Positions 1 through 5,699 of a stretch of 7,610 bases of DNA are shown one piece after another; position 1 is the first letter of the stretch; every line of letters begins with the position of its first letter. This stretch comes from Thiobacillus sp. (GTDB lineage Bacteria; Pseudomonadota; Gammaproteobacteria; Burkholderiales; Thiobacillaceae), in the NCBI GenBank assembly GCA_018780025.1, contig JADMKH010000195.1, positions 1 through 7,610 on the forward strand, read 5' to 3'. The translations under genes were made by a program, and so were the position numbers. The notes under the pieces are model-generated. The model was not told where the DNA came from. It saw only the letters and a program-made list of their open reading frames with translations, and did not search any database.

Positions 1-128
1 AGTTCGTGCGCGACTGGCTGGAGGCCAGCGGCTGGAACAAGCAGGCACCGGGACCGGTGCTGCCGGATGAAATCGTGGCCAGGACCGCCACCAAATACCG
101 CGAGGCGATGACGCGGCTGCTGGGTTAG
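1..128 (+). CDS. purC: SAICAR synthase, C-terminal fragment (5' end outside the window)
   Basis: This is the last 41 codons of a rightward gene, ending in TAG at 126–128. The frame reads FVRDWLEASGWNKQAPGP, then a stretch close to LPDEIVARTAT and KYREAMTRLLG. That matches from memory the conserved C-terminus of the longer type of phosphoribosylaminoimidazole-succinocarboxamide synthase. The enzyme joins aspartate to CAIR, using ATP, in cytosolic de novo purine synthesis. The catalytic and ATP-binding regions lie upstream of the window, so identification rests on the tail alone. The frame is open to the window edge. The stop lies 3 bases from the stop of the convergent hydrolase gene, and no terminator hairpin fits between them. 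There is no functional link to the signalling genes; this is a housekeeping neighbour. Confidence 0.82.
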   Translation, partial: FVRDWLEASGWNKQAPGPVLPDEIVARTATKYREAMTRLLG

Positions 129-131
129 CGC

Positions 132-887
132 TTACTTCAGTGTTTCGCCCAGGAACCCGGCAACGGCATCGACCATGGCGGGCTCATGCCCGGTAAAGAA
201 ATGGTCAGTCCGGGCGATCACTTTCTGTGCGGACTGCCCGGCGGCCAGGCTCTTTTTGCGCTGGGCCGCATTTTTCAGCACAAGAGGCAAATCGTTTTCG
301 CCGTACAAATCCAGAACCGGCAACGTCAAAACCGCGTAGTCGCCATACGACAGCCCCAGACTGGCCCACGCCTGCACTGCCGCATCGGGTTTACCTGCCA
401 TATACTCCCCGCTCATGCGCGACCCCATGCTGTGGGAAACAATCGCCAGCTGGGTATAGCCTTTGGCTTTGAGAAACCCGACTGCCTCGGCAATACGCTC
501 GGCGGCTTCGGGGAAGATCGGCGGATAGGCGTCGCTTTGGGCATCCGCCGCCAGGATCGGCATCTGGATCGACAGGGTGGTGAAACCGCGGTCGGCCAGT
601 TCGGTGCGCAGCGTGCCAACCATGCCCCAGTCGGGATGAATCCCCATGCCGTGGACCACAATGACTGCCTTGCGAGTGTCCTGTGCAGGCGTGAACAAGG
701 TCAGGAATTTATGGTGCCCGCGCGGCGTTTGCAGATAAACCGGATCCCCCACCACCAGGCTGGGTACCACTTCGTCGGCCCATTTCTTCTCGCGGGCGTA
801 ATCGGCGGCTTCCGCTGAGGCGAAACCATTCAAGATGAAAATTGCGGTCAATCCGGCTATCCAGCCTAAGCACCTGTTTTTATTCAT
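132..887 (-). CDS. Exported alpha/beta hydrolase, possibly DUF3530-like
   Basis: A protein of 251 residues that reads as a secreted serine hydrolase of unknown substrate. Residues 1–25 or 1–27 form a signal peptide: basic MNKNR, a hydrophobic core, then ASA or AEA cleavage sites. There is no lipobox cysteine, so a soluble periplasmic protein is expected. The alpha/beta-hydrolase fold shows in the strand VIVVHGMG (75–82), which supplies the oxyanion turn, and in the nucleophile elbow VSHSMGS with Ser153. The first elbow position is Ser rather than the usual Gly. The likely acid is Asp199 in YGENDLP and the likely base is His229 in RTDHFFTG. The HPDWGMVGTLR segment (84–94) resembles what I recall of DUF3530 proteins, but this family call is uncertain. 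The ATG at 885–887 has a GGAG about 10 bases upstream. The gene is divergent from rpfG across 93 bases. Nothing in the sequence shows that it acts on DSF. Confidence 0.85.
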   Translation of the reverse strand: MNKNRCLGWIAGLTAIFILNGFASAEAADYAREKKWADEVVPSLVVGDPVYLQTPRGHHKFLTLFTPAQDTRKAVIVVHGMGIHPDWGMVGTLRTELADRGFTTLSIQMPILAADAQSDAYPPIFPEAAERIAEAVGFLKAKGYTQLAIVSHSMGSRMSGEYMAGKPDAAVQAWASLGLSYGDYAVLTLPVLDLYGENDLPLVLKNAAQRKKSLAAGQSAQKVIARTDHFFTGHEPAMVDAVAGFLGETLK

Positions 888-980
888 TTCGCTTCTTCTC
901 CATGTTAGCGTTAAAGTAAACCCTGCCTAACCCGATACCTTAACTACACTGCTGTTACAGAAAGAATCAGGATCATAATC
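888..980. promoter_or_regulatory. Divergent intergenic region between the hydrolase gene and rpfG
   Basis: These 93 bases must hold the leftward start signals for the hydrolase and probably the rightward promoter for rpfG-rpfC. I see only weak sigma-70-like elements. On the plus strand, TTAAAG (911–916) is followed after 17 bases by GATACC (934–939). On the minus strand, TTAAGG is followed after 17 bases by TTTACT in the same stretch. Neither is a good match, so no start site is claimed. The AGGA at 969–972, 8 bases before the rpfG GTG, is a reasonable ribosome binding site. A small inverted repeat, CTGT-T-ACAG, lies at 951–959. No recognisable operator was found. Confidence 0.35.
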
Positions 981-2102
981 GTGACCACTCGGCCATTACG
1001 CATCGTACCTTCTGCTCCGCAGACCGTCCCTCCACGGGAAGCCCGGCCGCATGGTCGCGCCCGCGTGGTGATCGTCGATGACCGCAGCACCGCCCGCAGC
1101 CTGCTCGAAGGCCTGGCACGCACACTGGAGCCCGGCATTTCGGTCGAGAGCTATGCTGACCCGTTCGAGGCGCTGGCGCAAATGCTGCTGGCCGCACCCG
1201 ACCTCATCATCAGCGACTACCGCATGCCCGGCATGGACGGGATTGAGTTTACCCGCCGTATCCGTTCTGAACGCCTTTTGGCGGACGTGCCTATCATCAT
1301 CGTCACCGTGGTGGAGGACCGCCAGATTCGTTACCAGGCCCTGGAAAACGGCGCCACCGACTTCCTCACCCGCCCGATCGACCCACAGGAGTGCCGCGCA
1401 CGATGCCTGAATCTGCTGGCCTTGCGACGCAGCCAGAAAGCCCTCTCCGACCGCGCCCAGTGGCTGGAAGACCAGGTGCAACTGGCCACTACCGAGGTGC
1501 GTTCGCGCGAGCGCGAAACCCTGATGAAACTGGCCAAAGCGGGTGAATACCGCGACGAGGACACCGGCAACCACATCCTCCGGATGTCCAGGTACGCCCG
1601 CCTGATCGCCGAGGAACTCAATCTCTCGGCCATGGAATGCGATGAGATCGAAGCGGCCTCGCCGATGCACGACATCGGAAAAATCGGCATCCCCGACCAT
1701 ATCCTGCTTAAACCGGGTCGTCATACTCCCGAGGAACAGGAAATCATGCGCCGGCATCCGCTGATTGGCCATGGCATTCTGGCCGACAGCCCCTCGCGCT
1801 TCCTGCAGATGGGCGCGGTCATCGCACTCGGCCACCACGAAAAATTCGACGGCAGCGGCTACCCGCAAGGGCTGGCCGGCGAAGCGATCCCCTTACCCGC
1901 ACGCATCGCGGCGGTTGCCGATGTGTTCGATGCTCTCGCCTCCAAACGCCCCTATAAAAAGGCGTGGACGTTTCAGGAAGCACTTGATCTCATCCGTGCC
2001 GAAAGCGGCAAGCACTTTGATCCAGCCTGCGTGCGCGCGTTTGAACTGCGCATCGATGCCGTTGCAGCCATCATGCAAGAATTGAGTGACCCGGAAGCCT
2101 AA
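981..2102 (+). CDS. rpfG: RpfG: receiver/HD-GYP response regulator, c-di-GMP phosphodiesterase
   Basis: The output protein of DSF signalling, 373 residues and cytosolic. Residues 28–150 are a receiver domain with acidic pair Asp33-Asp34, phospho-acceptor Asp79 in SDYRMPGMDG, and Thr109. The usual switch lysine is Arg131 (FLTRPID), a conservative change. A charged linker or coiled coil (about 150–190) leads to a complete HD-GYP domain. It shows His198 in DTGNH, His230-Asp231 in MHDIGKIG, His259 and His264 in HPLIGHGIL, and HHEKFDGSGYP (285–295). Such domains hydrolyse cyclic-di-GMP when the receiver is phosphorylated by RpfC. In Xanthomonas RpfG the phospho-site is, as I recall, Asp80, so alignment is nearly collinear. 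The start is GTG at 981 with AGGA 8 bases upstream; no ATG lies in frame before the receiver. The rpfC coding region follows after 25 bases, so the two are probably one operon. Confidence 0.95.
   Translation: MTTRPLRIVPSAPQTVPPREARPHGRARVVIVDDRSTARSLLEGLARTLEPGISVESYADPFEALAQMLLAAPDLIISDYRMPGMDGIEFTRRIRSERLLADVPIIIVTVVEDRQIRYQALENGATDFLTRPIDPQECRARCLNLLALRRSQKALSDRAQWLEDQVQLATTEVRSRERETLMKLAKAGEYRDEDTGNHILRMSRYARLIAEELNLSAMECDEIEAASPMHDIGKIGIPDHILLKPGRHTPEEQEIMRRHPLIGHGILADSPSRFLQMGAVIALGHHEKFDGSGYPQGLAGEAIPLPARIAAVADVFDALASKRPYKKAWTFQEALDLIRAESGKHFDPACVRAFELRIDAVAAIMQELSDPEA
1502..1517. repeat. Perfect inverted repeat inside rpfG (7-bp arms)
   Basis: TTCGCGC and GCGCGAA flank a 2-base GA centre, in the linker between receiver and HD-GYP domain. 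The codons spell Ser-Arg-Glu-Arg-Glu, and the repeated Arg-Glu pair alone largely explains the symmetry. It could form a hairpin in mRNA, but there is no following U-tract, so it is not an intrinsic terminator. Confidence 0.4.
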
Positions 2103-2107
2103 GCTGC

Positions 2108-2116
2108 GGAGGAAGG
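2108..2116 (+). promoter_or_regulatory. Shine-Dalgarno tract that helps set the rpfC start
   Basis: GGAGGAAGG lies in the short gap after the rpfG stop (2100–2102). Its AAGG end is 11 bases before the ATG at 2128 and 17 bases before the next in-frame ATG at 2134. It lies downstream of the alternative GTG at 2086, which overlaps rpfG and has only a weak AAGA ahead of it. This favours 2128 as the start of rpfC. Confidence 0.6.
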
Positions 2117-2127
2117 CCAAGCGCAAT

Positions 2128-4641
2128 ATGTTGATGCCTGATTTTTTGCCCCATCTGGTCAAACGGATACGCAGCCGACCGGATTCCGAATTCCAGCAAG
2201 CCGCCATCCGGGTCGTGATTGGACTCGTTTTTCTGGCTTATTTTTCCAGCAGCATTGCACCGCTTGATGCTGCCACCCGTGACGCCACCCTGCTTATCAG
2301 CCTCTTGTTCACGGCCGCTGCCCTGCTGGTCGCCACGGCTGCACTGGTAGATCTGAACGCTTCGCCGCCCCGTCGCATGGTCGCGATGGTCATGGACTAT
2401 TCGACATGCTCATTTCTTCTGACTTTTACGGGTGAAGCAGGAAGCCCGCTTTTAGTCATTTATCTTTGGGTAACGCTGGGCAACGGATTTAGATACGGCG
2501 TCCGGTATTTATACGCTGCCGCGGCCATGGCAGTTTCAGGTTTTATCCTGGTACTCGTCTTTTCACCCTACTGGAACAATCACATGCCCATCGGGGTGGC
2601 GTTCCTGCTATCCATGATTGCCGTCCCCCTTTATTCAGCATCGCTACTCAAGCAGCTCCATCAGGCGATTCAGCGTGAACGGAATGCCAACCAGGCCAAG
2701 TCAAACTTTCTGGCCAACATGAGCCACGAACTTCGCACGCCGCTCAACGGGGTCATCGGTGTTGCCGATCTTTTAGCCGACACAAAGCTCGACAAGGAGC
2801 AAAAAGAATTTGCCCAGATCATTCACGCATCGGCCCACACGCTGCTTGGCCTGATCGATAACGTACTGGATATTTCACGTATCGAATCCGGCCGGATCAA
2901 TTCCACCCCGGAAGACTTTGACTTGCACCGGCTGGTCAATGGCACGGCCGCCATGATGAGTCCTCAGGCCAAAAGCAAAGGGCTGGTGCTGGCAGCCCAC
3001 ATTGCACCGCAAACCCCTTATCGCCTGCACGGAGACGCACGCCACCTGCGCCAGATTCTGATCAATTTGATCGGCAATGCCATCAAGTTCACCGAACATG
3101 GCCGGGTCGACGTGTATATCCGCCCGGTGGGGCAAACCCATCCACCCCGCCTGCGCTTTGAAATCGTCGACACCGGGATCGGCATTGCAGAAGACGTACA
3201 GGCACGCATTTTTGAAAGTTTCACCCAGGCTGACCCCACCATAACCCGCCGCTTTGGTGGCAGCGGCCTGGGCACCACCATCGCCAAGCAACTGGTGGAA
3301 GCGCTGGAGGGTCAAATTGGTCTGCATAGTCGCGAAGGCGAAGGCACGACCCTGTGGTTCGAGCTGCCATTTTCTGCGCAATCATCACAGCCGACCCTAA
3401 CCGGTCAACACCTGGAAGCGCCGTTGCGAGTGGCCATTCTCGCCGGGAACGAACAAACCACCCGAATTCAAACCCTGATTCGCAGTTGGGGGGGCGAAAC
3501 CATCGCGGTGGACAACACAACCCGACTTGCCGCGGAACTCTCCACCGAATATCCCATGGAGAAAACCCTGGGCGCTGTGGTGGTGGAACGCAGCGCATTG
3601 CCGGGCGACCCCGCCGCCTTTCTGGGTTTGCTGCGTGACGATCCCAATCTGGCCACCCTGCCTGTCATTCTGATCGAATCAGACGCCAGCATGAGCCCCG
3701 CGCGGGATAAACAATGGCTACTCGATGGCTTTGCTTCAGTCCTGCGAACGCCCGTCAACACGACGCTGCTGTTTAATGCCATTCATGCTGTGCTCAGTCA
3801 CGAGATGCCGTCCAACGTGGTCTCGCTGGCCGACCACTTTCAATCCCAAACCGGGCAGGCATCCCGCCTGCGCATTCTGGTTGCGGAAGACAATCCGGTA
3901 AACCAGCGGGTGATTTGCGGTCTGCTGGAGCACGCCGGACACCAGGTTTTTCTTGCACACGACGGTGAAGAAGCACTGGCGATGCTGGAGTCCGCCGAGC
4001 AGGTTTACGACCTTGCCATCCTCGACATGCACATGCCGCTGCTATCCGGGCCCGAAGTCGTACAACGCTGGCGCTTCATGGAAAATGGCCACCTGCCCGT
4101 CATCATGCTGACGGCCGATGCACGTGCCGAAGCGCAAACAGCATGCGAAGAAGCCGGGGCCGACACGTTCCTGACCAAACCCATCAACAGCCGCGAGCTG
4201 GTCATGGTGATTGCCCGACTGGCCAACCAGCCAACGCACTCCCCTGTTTCGCGTCCGCTCTCTCAAGTGCAACAGTTGAGCAAGCTCGACGAATCCGTGC
4301 TCGACAATCTTGCCCAAATTGGCGGGGCGGCCTTTGTGCAAGACCTGATCGCCAGTTTTGTAGAAGACAGTGATCGCGCATTGCGCGATATCGAGCGCGC
4401 GCTTGCAGACCAGAATTACGGCCGATGGCACGATCAGTTGCACATGCTCAAGGGTGGCGCCAGCGATATGGGGGCTGCGCACTTAGCGCAGTCATGTACG
4501 GAAGCCGAGCGCATCAAACCTTACGAGATGAATAGCTCGGCTGGGCGTGAAAAACTTGACGAAGTGCGGCTTGGGCTCATCGACACTCAAGCCGCCCTGG
4601 CGATTTATCTGGATCAGAAATCAAGCGCTGAAAGCGGTTGA
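2128..4641 (+). CDS. rpfC: RpfC: membrane hybrid histidine kinase, DSF sensor, with an extra degenerate receiver
   Basis: The DSF sensor kinase, 837 residues from ATG 2128. A short N-terminal segment, LPHLVKRIRSRPDSE, matches the DSF-sensing region of Xanthomonas RpfC, including Arg-x-Asp-Ser-Glu. About five membrane segments follow (roughly 26–43, 54–74, 84–118, 126–147, 154–173). The kinase core has the H-box NFLANMSHELRTPLNG with His200, the N-box Asn317, DTGIGI (348–353) and GGSGLG (377–382). Residues 431–560 look like a receiver lacking all phosphorylation residues. The second receiver (about 581–700) is intact: Glu587-Asp588, Asp633, Thr662, Lys684. A C-terminal HPt domain has His772 in HMLKGG. 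The relay should run His200, Asp633, His772, then RpfG Asp79. As I recall, Xanthomonas RpfC has about 726 residues and one receiver. Other starts are GTG 2086 (851 residues) and ATG 2134 (835); the latter gives D17-S18-E19 and H198, as I recall for Xanthomonas. The 3' end overlaps rpfF by 21 bases. Confidence 0.95.
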   Translation: MLMPDFLPHLVKRIRSRPDSEFQQAAIRVVIGLVFLAYFSSSIAPLDAATRDATLLISLLFTAAALLVATAALVDLNASPPRRMVAMVMDYSTCSFLLTFTGEAGSPLLVIYLWVTLGNGFRYGVRYLYAAAAMAVSGFILVLVFSPYWNNHMPIGVAFLLSMIAVPLYSASLLKQLHQAIQRERNANQAKSNFLANMSHELRTPLNGVIGVADLLADTKLDKEQKEFAQIIHASAHTLLGLIDNVLDISRIESGRINSTPEDFDLHRLVNGTAAMMSPQAKSKGLVLAAHIAPQTPYRLHGDARHLRQILINLIGNAIKFTEHGRVDVYIRPVGQTHPPRLRFEIVDTGIGIAEDVQARIFESFTQADPTITRRFGGSGLGTTIAKQLVEALEGQIGLHSREGEGTTLWFELPFSAQSSQPTLTGQHLEAPLRVAILAGNEQTTRIQTLIRSWGGETIAVDNTTRLAAELSTEYPMEKTLGAVVVERSALPGDPAAFLGLLRDDPNLATLPVILIESDASMSPARDKQWLLDGFASVLRTPVNTTLLFNAIHAVLSHEMPSNVVSLADHFQSQTGQASRLRILVAEDNPVNQRVICGLLEHAGHQVFLAHDGEEALAMLESAEQVYDLAILDMHMPLLSGPEVVQRWRFMENGHLPVIMLTADARAEAQTACEEAGADTFLTKPINSRELVMVIARLANQPTHSPVSRPLSQVQQLSKLDESVLDNLAQIGGAAFVQDLIASFVEDSDRALRDIERALADQNYGRWHDQLHMLKGGASDMGAAHLAQSCTEAERIKPYEMNSSAGREKLDEVRLGLIDTQAALAIYLDQKSSAESG
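3418..3807 (+). other. Degenerate (pseudo-)receiver domain within RpfC
   Basis: This encodes RpfC residues 431–560. The pattern of strands and helices follows a receiver: VAILAGNEQTTR, then GAVVVERSALPGD, LPVILIESDAS and SVLRTPVNTTLL. Aligned by eye to the intact receiver in the same protein, the acidic pair is Ala439-Gly440, the phospho-Asp is Glu487, the Thr/Ser is Glu517 and the Lys is Thr541. It should therefore not be phosphorylated in the normal way. The TPVN end corresponds to the KPIN of the true receiver. The reading frame is open throughout, so this is a maintained domain rather than a broken one. Confidence 0.75.
4373..4389. repeat. Perfect inverted repeat inside rpfC (7-bp arms)
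   Basis: ATCGCGC and GCGCGAT flank ATT, within the HPt-coding part of rpfC (Asp-Arg-Ala-Leu-Arg-Asp). There is no U-tract after it. It may be only the result of G+C-rich codons for Arg and Ala. Confidence 0.4.
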
Positions 4642-5526
4642 CGCAGGCGCCGCCTCGACCGCTTCTGCTCTGCCGTTCTGGCGATTAACCAGACGCTCCA
4701 TCATGCGAAGGTCCTTGGCTTCAAGACGCAATGCGGCGTCGACCCATATATCCGCGATTCGCATCAGTTCGTCATGCGAAACAGGCTGCGAAATCTCGCG
4801 CGCTGCGCGCAATGCCAGCGCGCCATTGCGCTGACGGCTTTCTTTGCGAATAAATTCATACACGGCCTGCTCGCCGGAGCCCGGTTCTGCAAGCACATCA
4901 ACCGCCCCCAGCTCAAACATCTCTTCAGCAGTATAAAGCTTCCCGCTCAAAATGATTTTCTCTGCCCGGTTGTAGCCAATTTTTCGGCCAAGCAGCGACA
5001 TTGCGCCCATGCCAGGAAACAGGTTGAACAGGATTTCGGGGAATCCCATTTTCGATCCACGTTCAGCAATCATGACATTGCCCGAAAGCGCACATTCAAA
5101 GCCGCCGCCCAGCGCATCACCCTGAACCAGGGTAATCGTCTTGATGTTGGGCCGGTTCAAATGCAAAGCATTCAGAAAAAGCGGGCGGATACAGGCCTGC
5201 GCATACTTGAATAATTTTTCACGGTCACGCTGCTCAATTAACTGGCGAAACAAATTGAGATCGCCGCCGAGGTTGTAAATCCCTGCATGGGCCGAGGCCA
5301 CCACCACATAGTTAATATCCTGCGATTCCGGGTCATCCGCTTGCCGGGCGATATCGCCAAACCATTCGACGATCTCCCTCAGCAATACGCCGGTAAAGCA
5401 GGGTCGGGGATCTGCATTCATATATCCCCAAGCGACCTGATTGTGGCTGTCACGATAGGTGATGAGTTGGCTGAAATTGTTCTGTTGGGGTTCAAGCGTA
5501 GTGCGGACGGCTTCTAGATGTGCCAT
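4621..5526 (-). CDS. rpfF: RpfF: DSF synthase (enoyl-CoA hydratase/crotonase family)
   Basis: Makes the DSF-family cis-2-unsaturated fatty acid signal from fatty acyl carrier protein substrates, combining dehydratase and thioesterase activity in one crotonase fold. The protein has 301 residues; Xanthomonas RpfF has about 289. Key segments are YNLGGDLNLF (84–93, oxyanion and Asp), LVQGDALGGGFECALS (133–148) with Glu144, and MGFPEILFNLFPGMGAMS (160–177) with Glu164. The two glutamates are exactly 20 residues apart, as are Glu141 and Glu161 in Xanthomonas RpfF. The typical WVDAALRLEAKDLRMMERLV helix (261–280) is present, followed by an Ala-rich tail. The start is ATG at 5524–5526 with GGAG 8 bases upstream. 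The open frame extends to 5634, but those extra 36 residues have no family match and lack a better ribosome site. The gene is convergent with rpfC. In Xanthomonas the RpfC receiver binds RpfF and restrains it; the same could apply here. Confidence 0.95.
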   Translation of the reverse strand: MAHLEAVRTTLEPQQNNFSQLITYRDSHNQVAWGYMNADPRPCFTGVLLREIVEWFGDIARQADDPESQDINYVVVASAHAGIYNLGGDLNLFRQLIEQRDREKLFKYAQACIRPLFLNALHLNRPNIKTITLVQGDALGGGFECALSGNVMIAERGSKMGFPEILFNLFPGMGAMSLLGRKIGYNRAEKIILSGKLYTAEEMFELGAVDVLAEPGSGEQAVYEFIRKESRQRNGALALRAAREISQPVSHDELMRIADIWVDAALRLEAKDLRMMERLVNRQNGRAEAVEAAPASTAFSA

Positions 5527-5699
5527 GTGAGGATCTCCACGAGTGTTGTTGATTGACCATGCGGAAATTTCAGCATGTCGCATCAGACTAACGCGGCTAA
5601 TTTGGCTGCTCAAGAAAGAAATTGTTACACGCAAAAACTCACAACATTTTGCCTGTCAGATTAATGGTTTTACTAGATGTAGCGCTCTTCAGATTCAAG
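5527..5699 (-). promoter_or_regulatory. A+T-rich region upstream of rpfF, likely holding its promoter
   Basis: This 173-base gap separates the end of the tauE-like gene from rpfF, both leftward. By hand count, 46 of the 120 bases at 5581–5700 are G or C, far below the 40 of 60 seen at 7021–7080 in argB. On the minus strand, TTGAGC, then 17 bases, then TAGTCT is a weak sigma-70-like pair; no start site is claimed. GGAG at 5535–5538 (minus strand) is the rpfF ribosome site. I see no hairpin plus U-tract that would stop transcription coming from tauE, so read-through into rpfF is possible. Confidence 0.45.

Noticed and set aside
186..818. 210-codon open frame on the plus strand opposite the hydrolase
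   Set aside because: The minus-strand frame has a signal peptide, a nucleophile elbow and a good ribosome site; the plus-strand frame has none.
996..1868. 290-codon open frame on the minus strand opposite rpfG
   Set aside because: It is fully antisense to a clear receiver/HD-GYP gene, shows no family motif and has the mixed composition typical of a shadow frame in G+C-rich DNA.
5617..5650. Possible CRP/Clp-type operator upstream of rpfF
   Set aside because: One TGTGA half-site is present on the minus strand, but the partner at the correct spacing is GCGTG rather than TCACA, so it does not match the two-fold consensus.
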